From NCBI GenBank assembly GCA_028280505.1, contig JANQLO010000011.1, positions 17,405 through 81,404 on the forward strand: 64,000 nt of DNA. The letters are read 5' to 3'. Position 1 is the first letter of the stretch; each line of letters starts with the position of its first letter. Source of the stretch: Chromatiales bacterium (GTDB lineage Bacteria; Pseudomonadota; Gammaproteobacteria; Chromatiales; Chromatiaceae). Below are positions 33,704 to 43,733 of the stretch, piece after piece. Below the pieces are notes generated by a model. That model was not told where the DNA came from. It searched no databases and saw nothing but the letters and a program-made list of their open reading frames with translations. Position numbers and translations under genes: made by a program.

Positions 33704-35483
33704 ACAATCGTTCGGTGAGCTCGTGATAACGTTCCAGTATACGATTGCGCCGCAGCTTCAGCGTCGGCGTCGCCAGACCATTATCCGGTGTCCAGGGCTC
33801 GTTGACCACCGCGACACTGCGTACCCGGGCATAACCGGGGAAAGACTGCGTGCGCTGCTCGACATGCTGCATGAAGATCGAGACGACATTTTCGTCACAA
33901 CAGACCGACTCGTTGGCCGGGTCCAGATGCAAGGTCTGTGCGATGCGTGCAAACGCTTCGGGGTTGGGTACCACCAGTGCGCTTAAATAGGGTTTGCCTT
34001 CACCGATGACCATTACTTGATCGACCAGTTCGTCGAGCGCGATGGCGTTTTCCATATCGCCCGGCGGGACTTTCTCGCCATTGGCCAATACGATGATATC
34101 CTTGATTCGGCCGGTGATGGTGACGTGACCGCTTTCCGCGATCGATACTTTATCGCCGGTGTGCAACCAGCCTCGTTCGTCGACGATCTTTGACGTCGCC
34201 TCGGGGTTGTTCCAGTAGCCCAGCATCACGCTGGAGCTGCGCGTCATGAGTTCACCCTCGTGTCCGATACGCACCTCGATACCGGGCAGCGGTATGCCGA
34301 CCGACGCCGGTTTGTTGTCGTACAGCGGGTTGGCGGTAATGATCGGCGCGGTTTCGGTGAGTCCGTAACCCTGCGCGACCGGGATACCCAAACCGATGAA
34401 CAGCCGTGCGACATCGTTCGCCAATGCGGCGCCACCACAGACGGTAAAGCGCATACGCCCTCCGAGTTTCGCCCGGACCTTGCGCGCGACGAGCAGGTCG
34501 AGCAGCGGCCTTAACAACAAAGTCGGACGCCAGGGTGCGCGGCCCTGGCGGTATTCGAAATGTGCCCAGCCGGTATCCACCGCGAGGTGGAACAGGCGCT
34601 GCTTGAGCGATGATTCGGTGGCCAGCTTGTCCATGATCTTGCCGTACACCCGCTCGAAGATGCGCGGCACGGAGATCATGATGGTCGGCTGTACTTCGAC
34701 GAGGTCTTCGGCCAATTGCGGAATCGAGCGGTTGTACGCGATCGCCGAGCCGGTCGCCATCGGTAGGTAATAGCCGACGGTGCGTTCGAAGGCGTGTGAC
34801 AGCGGCAGGAACGACAGCAATAGGTCGTGTTCGAAAACGTCGAACATCTCCAACGCCGCATGGATATTGAACAGGATGTTTCTGTGGCTGAGCATGACCC
34901 CTTTGGGTCGTCCCGTCGTACCGGAGGTGTAAACGATGGTCGCCAGGCTGTCGGGGTCGCCGGGTTGGCAACGATAGTCCGGCACGTCATCGGGCAGCCA
35001 GTCCGCAGGCGACACCAGATTGGCCGGGCCAGTGGTGCCGCCCTCCAGGCAGACGATGCGTGTGAGGTCGGCCAGTTTTGCGTGTAAGGGGGCCAGGCTG
35101 TCCCATTGCTCGACACTTTCCAGCATCAACATGCGCGCGCCGGAATCTTCGATCAACCAGGCGATGTTTTCGGGTCGGTCATTGGTATAGATCGGTACCG
35201 TGACCAAGCCCAAACCTTGCGCGGCCTGGTCGCAGACCACCCACTCCCAGCGATTGGCGCACATGATGGCGACGCGATCGCCCGGCACAAGTCCGTCCTG
35301 ATGCATCGCCGCCTGCCAGCATGCGACGGCTTCATGGGTTTGTTGCCAGGAATACTCCTGCCAATCGCCATCGCGATGTTGCACATAGGCGAGGTTTTGC
35401 GGGGTCAAGTGGCAACGTCGGTCGAACAACTCGGCCAACGTCGGCGCATCGGCCCGGGTAATGTAACGCTTGTCCTGTGGCAT
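33690..35483 (-). CDS. Long-chain acyl-CoA synthetase (AMP-forming)
   Basis: The 597-residue enzyme activates fatty acids to acyl-CoA. The YTSGTTGRPKGVMLSH loop, the YGLTETAP block, the GWLHTGDKV hinge region and the IVLANGEKVPP segment identify a FAA1/FadD15-type long-chain ligase. It follows fadJ-like within 39 bp and overlaps the thioesterase gene. With the neighbouring genes it supplies the first step of fatty-acid oxidation. Confidence 0.92.
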   Translation of the reverse strand: MPQDKRYITRADAPTLAELFDRRCHLTPQNLAYVQHRDGDWQEYSWQQTHEAVACWQAAMHQDGLVPGDRVAIMCANRWEWVVCDQAAQGLGLVTVPIYTNDRPENIAWLIEDSGARMLMLESVEQWDSLAPLHAKLADLTRIVCLEGGTTGPANLVSPADWLPDDVPDYRCQPGDPDSLATIVYTSGTTGRPKGVMLSHRNILFNIHAALEMFDVFEHDLLLSFLPLSHAFERTVGYYLPMATGSAIAYNRSIPQLAEDLVEVQPTIMISVPRIFERVYGKIMDKLATESSLKQRLFHLAVDTGWAHFEYRQGRAPWRPTLLLRPLLDLLVARKVRAKLGGRMRFTVCGGAALANDVARLFIGLGIPVAQGYGLTETAPIITANPLYDNKPASVGIPLPGIEVRIGHEGELMTRSSSVMLGYWNNPEATSKIVDERGWLHTGDKVSIAESGHVTITGRIKDIIVLANGEKVPPGDMENAIALDELVDQVMVIGEGKPYLSALVVPNPEAFARIAQTLHLDPANESVCCDENVVSIFMQHVEQRTQSFPGYARVRSVAVVNEPWTPDNGLATPTLKLRRNRILERYHELTERLYAGH

Positions 35484-35522
35484 GACGTTTGACCTCCCTT
35501 ATGCCTCTTCCGTGATATGGCC

Positions 35523-37547
35523 TCAGGCGATCGCACCCCAGCCGGTATCGGCATGGAAATGCTCGCCGTAACGATTCTCCAGTTCCCCGAGGCGGCGTTG
35601 TACGGCATCGCTGCCCCGGCTGTGTACATAGTGCATCGGGCCGCCGCGAAATGGTGCGAAGCCGGTACCGAAAATCACGCCGGCATCCAGCAGATCTTCA
35701 TCTTCGACGACACCTTCGCGTAAACAGGCCACAGCCTCGTTGATCAGACGCAAGATCAGCCGGTCGCTAATATCTTCGTCGCTCAATGCCGTTTCTTCGA
35801 CTGTCCCTTTCTTGACGGCATGGTCTTTTTCCCAAGCATAGAAGCCCTGGCCGGATTTGCGCCCCAGATTTCCGTCTTCAACCAACTGTTTTAAGCGCTC
35901 CGGCACCGGATTGTGCAAAGCTGCGGCCATTTTTTCCGCCACCGAAAGACAAATATCGAGTCCGACGGTGTCGGCCAGCTCGATCGGCCCCATCGGCATA
36001 CCGAAAGCCACGGCGGCGCGATCGACCACCGGCGCTTCGATACCTTCCTCGACCAATTCCACCGCTTCCAGCAGATAGGGCATCAAAATGCGGTTCACCA
36101 GGAAGCCGGGGCTGCTGCGCACCTTCAATGGCAGCTTGCCGATATGACGCGTGAACGCGGCAGCTCTTGTGATCATTTGTGTATCGGTGTGTGTATCGTG
36201 AACGATCTCGACCAAAGGCATTTTGGCCACCGGATTGAAGAAATGCAGCCCGACCAAGCGCTCCGGGCGATCCAGTTGTTCGCCGAGCACCGTGAGCGGA
36301 ATGCTCGAGGTATTGGTCGCCAACACAGCGTCCGGTTTCATGCGTGGCTCCAGTTCGGCATAAAGTGCGCGTTTGGCGTCGACGTCTTCGAAAATCGCCT
36401 CGATCACGACATCGGCAATGGCGACACCGTTGCCGCGATGATCGGGCATCAAACGATCGACTGCCGACCGCATCTCGTGGCGGCGCTTGAGCTTACGTTT
36501 GAATAGGGTATGTGCGCGTTTTACCGCACGGCTGAGATAGACCGGTGCGCGATCCTGCAGCGTCACGCGCATGCCGTTGAGCACACACCAGGCCGCGATG
36601 TCGCCGCCCATGACCCCACCGCCGACCACATGAACATGGCGCGGTTGGAAATCGGCCTTGTCGCCCTCGGTCTTCAGGCGATCTTGCAACATGAACACCC
36701 GGATCAGATTCTGTGCGTTGCTGGCGTTGATCAGACGGGCCACACGGCGGGCCTCGCCGTCATACATCGCCGCAGCGTCACCGGCCGTCTCGCGCCAATG
36801 CGCCAGCAATTCAAAGGGGGCCGGGTAATGTACCTGGCGCACGCGCTTGCCGACCTGACGTGCGAGCAAGTGGCTCACCAAGGGACGTATCGGTGACGCC
36901 GTCGGCAGGCGTTGCCACCAGGCGGCCTGTGCCGGAGTCCGCCCTTCGGTGATCAATCCTGTCGCGGCCGCACGCAGTTGGCGCTTTGGAACGGTGAGAT
37001 CGACCAAGCCCATACGACGGGCTTTGCGGCCATCGAGCGTGCGTCCGCCGAGCATCAGTTCCAAAGCCTTGAGATCACCGAGCAAGCGGGTTGCACGCAC
37101 GGTGCCGCCATAGCCGGGGAAGATGCCCAGTTTGACTTCGGGAAAGCCGAGGCGCGTGCTGCGATCGTCTGTCGCGACGCGGTAATCGCAAGCGAGCGCC
37201 AGTTCCAGGCCGCCGCCGAGACAGAAGCCGTTGATCGCAGCGACCGTGGGAAAGGCCATGGCCTCGAGGCGATGGAATATCTCATGGACCCGTTCGATGT
37301 GTTGCTCGGCCGAGGCGACGCCATCGACTTTGGCGAAGGTTTTCACATCGGCACCGGCGATGAAACCGCCGGGTTTGCCGGAGATGATCACCAGGCCTTT
37401 GGGATGCCTCTGGGCTATCTGAATGAGGGTTTGGTCAAATGCCTCCAACACCTCGGGGCTGAGCACGTTGGTTCCGCTGCCGGCCTTGTCGAACGTGAGC
37501 CAGGCGATGCCTTCGGCATCGGTTGTCACGGTGAAATGCTGATTCAT
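35523..37547 (-). CDS. fadJ: Fatty oxidation complex alpha subunit (FadJ/FadB-like)
   Basis: The 674-residue protein fuses an enoyl-CoA hydratase domain (GGFIAGADVKTF and NGFCLGGGLELALACDYR, about 55-125) to an NAD-binding 3-hydroxyacyl-CoA dehydrogenase domain (VHVVGGGVMGGDIAAW, about 310-325) and its C-terminal domains. It runs the middle two steps of beta-oxidation with the thiolase. The ATG at 37547 has CGGAGG ahead and overlaps the thiolase stop by 4 bp. The short form and FadI-like thiolase partner suggest FadJ rather than FadB. Confidence 0.91.
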   Translation of the reverse strand: MNQHFTVTTDAEGIAWLTFDKAGSGTNVLSPEVLEAFDQTLIQIAQRHPKGLVIISGKPGGFIAGADVKTFAKVDGVASAEQHIERVHEIFHRLEAMAFPTVAAINGFCLGGGLELALACDYRVATDDRSTRLGFPEVKLGIFPGYGGTVRATRLLGDLKALELMLGGRTLDGRKARRMGLVDLTVPKRQLRAAATGLITEGRTPAQAAWWQRLPTASPIRPLVSHLLARQVGKRVRQVHYPAPFELLAHWRETAGDAAAMYDGEARRVARLINASNAQNLIRVFMLQDRLKTEGDKADFQPRHVHVVGGGVMGGDIAAWCVLNGMRVTLQDRAPVYLSRAVKRAHTLFKRKLKRRHEMRSAVDRLMPDHRGNGVAIADVVIEAIFEDVDAKRALYAELEPRMKPDAVLATNTSSIPLTVLGEQLDRPERLVGLHFFNPVAKMPLVEIVHDTHTDTQMITRAAAFTRHIGKLPLKVRSSPGFLVNRILMPYLLEAVELVEEGIEAPVVDRAAVAFGMPMGPIELADTVGLDICLSVAEKMAAALHNPVPERLKQLVEDGNLGRKSGQGFYAWEKDHAVKKGTVEETALSDEDISDRLILRLINEAVACLREGVVEDEDLLDAGVIFGTGFAPFRGGPMHYVHSRGSDAVQRRLGELENRYGEHFHADTGWGAIA

Positions 37548-38881
37548 GCCGAAACCTCCGTGCTGTCGCTTTCCAACAAGAGTGCGCCGCCCTGTCCGCC
37601 GCCGATACATAGGCTGGCGATGCCGCGTCGTGCCCCGGTACGCTGCATGGCTTTTAGCGCATGTAAGGTGATACGTGCACCGCTGGCGCCGACCGGGTGA
37701 CCGAGGCTGATGCCCCCGCCGTCGACGTTGAGGCGTCCGGGATCGATCGGTGCAAAGGCGTGTGGCAGATCAAGAGCCTCTCGTGCGTAGTCCTGCGATG
37801 TCCAGGCCTTGCAGCAAGCCAGTACCTGTGCCGCGAAGGCCTCATTGATCTCCCAGATGTCGATATCGTCGCTATCGAGCCCGTGTCGTTGCATGATGGG
37901 CGCCATGGCATGCACCGGACCCAGGCCCATCTGCGCCGGATCGAGGCCGGCCCACTGACTATCGACGATACGTCCCAGTACCGGCAGATCGTGACGTTTG
38001 ACGGCGTCTTCCGAGGCGAGCAATAACGCGGCTGCACCATCGGTGACCTGTGCGCTGTTGGCGGCGGTTACGCGACCGACAGGGCGGTCGAACACCGGGC
38101 GTAGCTTCGCCAAGGCCTCGACCGACGAATCCTCTCGCAGGCCGTCGTCGTGTTCGTAGACATTGCCGTCGTTGTCGTACAGTGGCTCGATTTCGTCCAG
38201 CCAACCGGATTCGCGCGCCCTGGCCAGACGCCGATGACTGTTCACCGCGTAGGTATCCATGGCTTCACGATCGATACCGAAACGCTCGGCCAGTTCCTCT
38301 GCGGTCTGACCCATCGAGAGGCCGACGACCGGATCGGTCAGGCCACGCAGCAAGGCGACGACGGGTTTAAAATGTGCCGCACGCAGTTGCGCCAGTACCT
38401 TGCCGCGCGCGCGCAGTGAACGGGCCCGGCTCCAAGCGCCCAGCCAGGCGACCATCAACTCGTTGAGCATCACCGGATGATGGCTCATGGCCTCGGTACC
38501 GCCGGCCAGTACCAAGTCGCTGCGTCCGGTGGCGATATTCAGTGCCGCGCTTTCCAACGCCTGCATACCCGAGGCACAGTTACGCTGTACCGTCCAGGCC
38601 GGCACCTGTTCCTTGCAACCCAAACGTAATGCCACCACGCGTCCGATATTGGCCTCGTCCGGCCCCGATGAGACGCAGCCGAGTACGACTTCGTCGAGCG
38701 TGCCGGCATGCATACCCAACCGGATCAGCAGGGCACGGCTCGCGGTGAGCGCAAGATCGCCGGCGCGAAACGGACCGGGTTTGCCGCGTGCCTTGAGAAA
38801 GGGTGTGCGTGTGCCATCGATCACATAAACCGGCCGTCCGTTCAGGTTTCCGGACGGTTGTTTTTCCGTATCTCGGCTCAT
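37544..38881 (-). CDS. fadI: 3-ketoacyl-CoA thiolase (FadI-like)
   Basis: The 445-residue thiolase has the acyl-enzyme Cys in QRNCASGMQ, the GGTEAMSH segment, and the C-terminal HPVGASGAR and CIGGGQGGA blocks with the catalytic His and Cys. Length fits the FadI group. ATG 38881 was chosen over 38905 because AGGAG lies nine bases ahead of it. It releases acetyl-CoA in the last step of beta-oxidation and is translationally coupled to fadJ. Confidence 0.91.
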   Translation of the reverse strand: MSRDTEKQPSGNLNGRPVYVIDGTRTPFLKARGKPGPFRAGDLALTASRALLIRLGMHAGTLDEVVLGCVSSGPDEANIGRVVALRLGCKEQVPAWTVQRNCASGMQALESAALNIATGRSDLVLAGGTEAMSHHPVMLNELMVAWLGAWSRARSLRARGKVLAQLRAAHFKPVVALLRGLTDPVVGLSMGQTAEELAERFGIDREAMDTYAVNSHRRLARARESGWLDEIEPLYDNDGNVYEHDDGLREDSSVEALAKLRPVFDRPVGRVTAANSAQVTDGAAALLLASEDAVKRHDLPVLGRIVDSQWAGLDPAQMGLGPVHAMAPIMQRHGLDSDDIDIWEINEAFAAQVLACCKAWTSQDYAREALDLPHAFAPIDPGRLNVDGGGISLGHPVGASGARITLHALKAMQRTGARRGIASLCIGGGQGGALLLESDSTEVSA

Positions 38882-38905
38882 CGCTTGGCTCCTGTTGTTA
38901 AACAT

Positions 38906-41377
38906 TCAGACGGCGTAAATCGCCGGTTTACGTGTCTGCCTGGCATTCAAGGTGAATTGCTTGCCGTAATCGGAGAAGCTGTCGACCATGATGACCTGCC
39001 GTCGCAGCACCTGCATGTGTCGCAAGTCCTCAGCCTGCCCGGTATTGATCACGCCCTCGGTCAGCGCTTCATCGATCTGCGCCTCGTAGCCTTCGCTGCG
39101 TAGCAGGCCGGCGCGGCGTGCATCGCGTAGCGTGCGTTCGATCGGTGCGACCACGGCGGCTTGGCGAAGCGCCAGTTCGATCTGGCCCTGGCGATACCGC
39201 GGATCCAGAGTGGTGAAAATGCCATCGGTCAGTCGGTCGCGCGATGGATTGGGCGACAACAACAGGCGCGCCACTTCGCGGTCGACCCGATCGCGGGTTT
39301 CGGTATACGGACCGCCGCTCGGGAACACCATAAGGCGCAATATCCAGGCCAGCGGCCGTAGCGGCAGGTTGCGGAACAAGAGGCGGAAGCTTTCCTGCAT
39401 CCGATACAGGGAATTGGTGCAGGCCCAATGCACCAAAGGTAGGTCGCCTTCCGGCCGGTCCTGGTCCTCGAAACGCTTGAGTACCGCCGAAGTCAGATAC
39501 AGCTCGCTGAGAATGTCGCCGAGTCGTGCCGACAACCGCTCCTTGCGTTTCAACGCACCGCCCAGGGTCATCATGGCAACGTCGGCGCTGAGTGCGAATG
39601 CGGCACTCATCCAGTTGAGTTGTTGGAAGTAACGCCGGGTCGGCCCATCGACCGGTGCACGAGACAGTCGCCCGCGCGTAATGCCCAAAAAAAGGCTGCG
39701 TGCGAGATTGCCCAACAGGAAACCAACATGGCCGAAAATCGCGTGATCGAAATCGCTCAGCCCGCGTTCGGTATCCGCTTGCTGCGCGGCCTGGAACTCT
39801 TTCAACACCCAGGGGTGACAGCGGATCGCACCCTGCCCGAAGGTGATCATACTGCGTGTGAGTATGTTCGCACCTTCGACCGTAATCGCAATCGGGATGG
39901 CCTGATAAGCGCGGCCGATGAGATTCGACGGGCCCAGGCAAATACCGCTACCGCCCTGGATATCCATGGCGTCGTTGATGCAGCGACGATACTTCTCGGT
40001 GAGATGGTATTTCACGATTGCCGATATCACCGAGGGTTTTTCGCCGATATCGAGAGCGCCCAGTGTCAAGGTGCGCGCCGCATCCATTTGATACGTCAGC
40101 GAAGCGATTCTTGCCAGCGGTTCCTCGATACCTTCGAAACGACCGATTGCCACATTGAACTGTCGACGTATGGCTGCATAGGCACCGGTAAATCGACAGG
40201 CGGTTTTGCCCGCGCCGACACTCAGTGCCGGCAACGAAATGCCGCGGCCTTCGGCCAGACACTCGACCAGCATGCGCCAACCCTGGCCGACGAAGGTCTG
40301 GCCGCCGATCAATTGGCTCATCGGGACGAAGACGTCGTGACCCTCGTTAGGCCCGTTCTGAAACGGGATGTCGAGGGGGACATGACGTTCTCCGATGTGC
40401 ACCCCGGGGGTGTCGCGCGGAATCAACGCCAAACTGACGCCGCGATAAGTTTGTTCGCCGAGCAGATGATCGGGGTCGTAGAGTTTGAACGCCAGCCCGA
40501 GTAGGGTGCATACCGGACCCAGAGTGATGTAGCGCTTTTCCCAATTCAGTTTGACGCCGAGTACACGCTCGCCCTGCCATTCGCCATAACACACCTCGCC
40601 ACGATCCGGTATCGCCCCGGCATCGCTGCCGGCGTCCGGGCCGGTCAGTGCGAAACAGGGAACCTCTTCACCGCGTGCAAGGCGCGGCAGATAGTGTTGC
40701 TTTTGCTCGCGGGTTCCATAGTGCAGCAGCAGCTTTCCCGGGCCGAGCGAGTTCGGCACCATTACGGTGACCGCAGCGGTAATGCTGCGGCTTGCGAGCT
40801 TCATGACAACAGCCGAATGGGCGAGAGCCGAAAAGCCCTTGCCGCCGTATGCTTGAGGGATGATCAAACCGAAGAAGCCCTGTTCTTTGATGTAATGCCA
40901 GGCCTCGGATGAAAGATCCTTGTTTTCGTGAGTGATGCGCCAGTCGTCCAGCATGTGACACAGGGTCTCGGTTTCGTTGTCGAGGAAGTTCTGTTCCGTC
41001 TGGCTGAGATGTGGTCTTGGAAGATTGAGCAAGCGTGCCCAATCCGGTCGTCCACTGAACAACTCGGCGTCCCACCAAACACTACCGGCCTCGAGCGCTT
41101 CGCGTTCGGTCTGTGACATTGGCGGCATGACTTTCTTGAATTGTCGAAACAGCGGCGCGGTGACATAGCGCCGACGTACACGCGGTACGCCCAAGATCAC
41201 GATGAACGCCGCGGCCGATAACCATAGAGGAAGATTGATCTGCCAACCGGCATCGGCGCTCAGCGTAAACGCAGTCAGGCCGGCGGCCAGCGTTGCAATC
41301 CAGACACCGGTACCTGCACCCCAGTACGCAAGTGCCCAGATCAGCGCGAATCCCAATACGAGTGCCGTGATCCACAT
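38906..41377 (-). CDS. fadE: Acyl-CoA dehydrogenase FadE
   Basis: The 823-residue enzyme is the large FadE type: two hydrophobic N-terminal segments (about 1-63), then the dehydrogenase core with ALTGPDAGSDAG and MDIQGGSGICLGPSN, and a long C-terminal domain. It introduces the trans-2 double bond in acyl-CoA. It is 24 bp upstream of the thiolase start and 5 bp downstream of the YiiX-like gene, so it belongs to the same operon. Confidence 0.93.
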   Translation of the reverse strand: MWITALVLGFALIWALAYWGAGTGVWIATLAAGLTAFTLSADAGWQINLPLWLSAAAFIVILGVPRVRRRYVTAPLFRQFKKVMPPMSQTEREALEAGSVWWDAELFSGRPDWARLLNLPRPHLSQTEQNFLDNETETLCHMLDDWRITHENKDLSSEAWHYIKEQGFFGLIIPQAYGGKGFSALAHSAVVMKLASRSITAAVTVMVPNSLGPGKLLLHYGTREQKQHYLPRLARGEEVPCFALTGPDAGSDAGAIPDRGEVCYGEWQGERVLGVKLNWEKRYITLGPVCTLLGLAFKLYDPDHLLGEQTYRGVSLALIPRDTPGVHIGERHVPLDIPFQNGPNEGHDVFVPMSQLIGGQTFVGQGWRMLVECLAEGRGISLPALSVGAGKTACRFTGAYAAIRRQFNVAIGRFEGIEEPLARIASLTYQMDAARTLTLGALDIGEKPSVISAIVKYHLTEKYRRCINDAMDIQGGSGICLGPSNLIGRAYQAIPIAITVEGANILTRSMITFGQGAIRCHPWVLKEFQAAQQADTERGLSDFDHAIFGHVGFLLGNLARSLFLGITRGRLSRAPVDGPTRRYFQQLNWMSAAFALSADVAMMTLGGALKRKERLSARLGDILSELYLTSAVLKRFEDQDRPEGDLPLVHWACTNSLYRMQESFRLLFRNLPLRPLAWILRLMVFPSGGPYTETRDRVDREVARLLLSPNPSRDRLTDGIFTTLDPRYRQGQIELALRQAAVVAPIERTLRDARRAGLLRSEGYEAQIDEALTEGVINTGQAEDLRHMQVLRRQVIMVDSFSDYGKQFTLNARQTRKPAIYAV

Positions 41378-41382
41378 ATGTC

Positions 41383-42363
41383 TTACCCCCTGCGACGCAG
41401 AAATGGGAAACCGGAATGCCGGCGTGGTTGCGCATCGGTGTCGTTCCGTTCGTCATCGTTACTTGCGGTTTCGACGTCGAGTTCGTTCCTTTCCGGCTCG
41501 GCGTCCGTCGTATCGAGCGCGTTCGGTTCATCCAACGTCTTACTCGGCGGCGGATTGAAGGCGTGACGCTCGTCGTTATAGATGTCGTCGTCGCTCCACG
41601 GCAGCCGGTGATACAGGCCGATGTCGTTTACGCCAAGGTAGGGATACTTGATGATCGAGAAATACGGTGAATAATCGAAATCACGCGGCGCGAACAAACG
41701 CGGATTACGTTTAAAGAAACGCACGCTGCCGTCGTCCGAGCGTTCGATGAACGGCAGGATGGGGAAGTCGACGGTGCCGAAAGCCTCGGCGAGCAAGGTC
41801 GAGCAAACCGTCTTGGTCGGGCCGCCCGCATTGTGCTGAAACAGGCTCGAGCGCCAACGCCGCGGCAGGAAACTCCAAGGGAAGAAGAAACGTGCCAGAT
41901 CGAGTATCTGGCGCATATCGTAATCCCATCCAAGATGTTTGACTGTATAGGCGATCACCGATTCGGCATCGGCCGGTGACAAGCCCGTAGGACGACAAAT
42001 ACGCAAATGGTCGTTGCGATAGCTTTCCAGGGAGCTGATGATCGTACCGTGCCCCATGAGCGCCTCGATCAACAGCTGATCCTCCGGGTCGCCGTCGTAG
42101 TGATATTCAATGACCGCCCGCAGGTCCGGGTCTTGGACGTCGTAAATGCGACCGATGTAGAGTGCCGAATGACTCCAGGGACTCTGCGTGATCGTTCTGA
42201 TCACTTCCGCGACTCGGCTGGTGCCTTCTATCAGCAATACGTCGCCGGTACGTAATTCGAAGCAAAGACGGTTGAAATCGCACAGTGGCGATGGGGAGGG
42301 AGGACCGCTTTTTGTCAGCCAGTCGATGGCCTTGTCATATACCCATCTCAGGAGATCGCGCAT
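41383..42363 (-). CDS. YiiX/YebB-like permuted papain-fold protein
   Basis: The 326-residue protein resembles YiiX/YebB-type NlpC/P60 relatives. GDVLLIEG and QSPWSHSALYIGR (His, about residues 63-75) precede the Cys in KTVCSTLLAEAFG, the permuted order of that superfamily. The C-terminal 60 residues are acidic and low-complexity. Family members are thought to hydrolyse amide or ester bonds near lipids, but the substrate is unknown. It leads the operon and sits 5 bp ahead of fadE, so a lipid-linked role is a reasonable guess. Confidence 0.78.
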   Translation of the reverse strand: MRDLLRWVYDKAIDWLTKSGPPSPSPLCDFNRLCFELRTGDVLLIEGTSRVAEVIRTITQSPWSHSALYIGRIYDVQDPDLRAVIEYHYDGDPEDQLLIEALMGHGTIISSLESYRNDHLRICRPTGLSPADAESVIAYTVKHLGWDYDMRQILDLARFFFPWSFLPRRWRSSLFQHNAGGPTKTVCSTLLAEAFGTVDFPILPFIERSDDGSVRFFKRNPRLFAPRDFDYSPYFSIIKYPYLGVNDIGLYHRLPWSDDDIYNDERHAFNPPPSKTLDEPNALDTTDAEPERNELDVETASNDDERNDTDAQPRRHSGFPFLRRRG

Positions 42364-42516
42364 AAGCCACGCCTCTCACTCGGTTCATGAGAGTATAGAC
42401 CGGCATATTGGACGCTTTGTTTCTTTTATAATTTAGTATGTTTGTACTAATAAAAAATCGATTAGATCTCAAACAATAAAAATATTCAGAACAGTATTTT
42501 ATGAAAAATTTATAAT
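42364..42516. promoter_or_regulatory. AT-rich spacer with operator-like palindrome
   Basis: The 153-bp gap between the aminotransferase stop and the YiiX-like start is strikingly AT-rich compared with the rest of the window. It contains TTAGTA (42433-42438) and TACTAA (42445-42450), a 6-bp inverted repeat with a 6-base spacer that looks like a repressor site. A minus-strand TATACT lies at 42397-42392, a plausible -10 for the beta-oxidation operon. Confidence 0.45.
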
Positions 42517-43650
42517 TTATTGGATTATTTGATTAAACTTGCTAATTGCATTGTCAAGTACACTGACAGGCGTGTAAAAATGAGGCGCGAAGCGAATGCC
42601 GCCGGCTCGTGCGGCGCAAATGACACCGGCTTTCATCAGCGCCGGGTGAATGTTGCCGTCGGCCATCGCCGGATGCCGAAAAGTCACGATACCGGCCCGT
42701 TTCGGCGGGTCTCGAGGTGTGACTAACTCAACTTCCGGTATTTCATCCAGAGCATTGATCAGATGGGTGATGTTTTCCGTCAGGCGTTGCTCGACGGATG
42801 CCATGCCCATTTCTTCGAATAGGCTCAAACTTGCATCGAATGCCTGGATCCCCATCATATTGGGCGTGCCCGACTCGAATCGTCTTGCCGACCGGGCAGG
42901 CGACCATGTGTCGGCATCGAAGTCGTACGGCGATTCGCGCATCGCCCAGCCGAATTGACGCAGTTGCAGCTTATGACTCAGCCGAGGTCTGCAATAAAAA
43001 AAACCCAAGCCTTCGGGTGAGAGCAACCATTTGTGCCCGCCGCAGGTAACGAAGTCGGCGTCGATTTCGGCCAGATCGAATGGAACAGCGCCGAGACTCT
43101 GTATGGCATCGACCGAAAACAGGACACCGTGCGCTTTACAGGCATTCGCAAGCCTCACAAGGTCGAAGCGATAGCCGTTTGCATAGTGCACGCTGCTTAC
43201 GGCAAGTAATCGCGTGTTGGGTGTGAATGCGGCAATCAATGCCCCTTCGGGGTCATCCGATACCATGGCGTCGATCGCGTGATAAGTCACGCCACGTGAC
43301 CCCAGCACCTCCCAGACCATGCGATTGGAGACGAAATCGTTTGCCATACCGACGATTTCATCGCCTTCGTGCCAATCCAGTCCTTGACTAATGGTTGACA
43401 GGCCTTCGGAGGTGTTTTTGGTCAGCGCGATATCTTCGGCGCTCTCGGCGCCAACGAGTGTCGCGATACGCTGGCGCAGTCGACGCTCGACCTCGAGCCA
43501 ATCGGGATAATCGGCCCCGCCACGCATCATATTCTGCTGCGCAAAATTCGCGACCGTCTGCGCTGTCCTTCGTGGCCAAGGGCCGATCGCGGCGTGATTG
43601 AGATAACAAAGATCCGGGTCTTGGGGGAACTCCGCGGGCAAGTAAAGCAT
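42517..43650 (-). CDS. Class V aminotransferase family protein
   Basis: The 377-residue PLP enzyme has LNHAAIGPWP near the start, TKNTSEGLS, the VDAIQSLGAVPFD Asp block and CGGHKWLLSPEG with the PLP lysine. This resembles the cysteine desulfurase/isopenicillin-N epimerase branch. The specific reaction cannot be assigned. The start ATG 43650 follows AGAGGTAG; the longer frame was rejected. The last codons run into an AT-rich stretch unlike the rest of the gene. Confidence 0.85.
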   Translation of the reverse strand: MLYLPAEFPQDPDLCYLNHAAIGPWPRRTAQTVANFAQQNMMRGGADYPDWLEVERRLRQRIATLVGAESAEDIALTKNTSEGLSTISQGLDWHEGDEIVGMANDFVSNRMVWEVLGSRGVTYHAIDAMVSDDPEGALIAAFTPNTRLLAVSSVHYANGYRFDLVRLANACKAHGVLFSVDAIQSLGAVPFDLAEIDADFVTCGGHKWLLSPEGLGFFYCRPRLSHKLQLRQFGWAMRESPYDFDADTWSPARSARRFESGTPNMMGIQAFDASLSLFEEMGMASVEQRLTENITHLINALDEIPEVELVTPRDPPKRAGIVTFRHPAMADGNIHPALMKAGVICAARAGGIRFAPHFYTPVSVLDNAISKFNQIIQ

Positions 43651-43733
43651 CCGGCTACCTCTAATAGTTTTCAGTCCAACGATATCGGTTATATGCACCC
43701 GGCGAAAGCAGGGAAACGTGAGCCAACCATTAA

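Noticed and set aside
36912..37700. A 262-codon plus-strand frame opposite the fadJ/fadI junction
   Set aside because: It crosses two well-supported coupled genes and has no coherent protein pattern.
39620..40504. A 294-codon plus-strand frame opposite fadE
   Set aside because: FadE motifs are complete on the minus strand and the opposite frame shows no family features or ribosome site.
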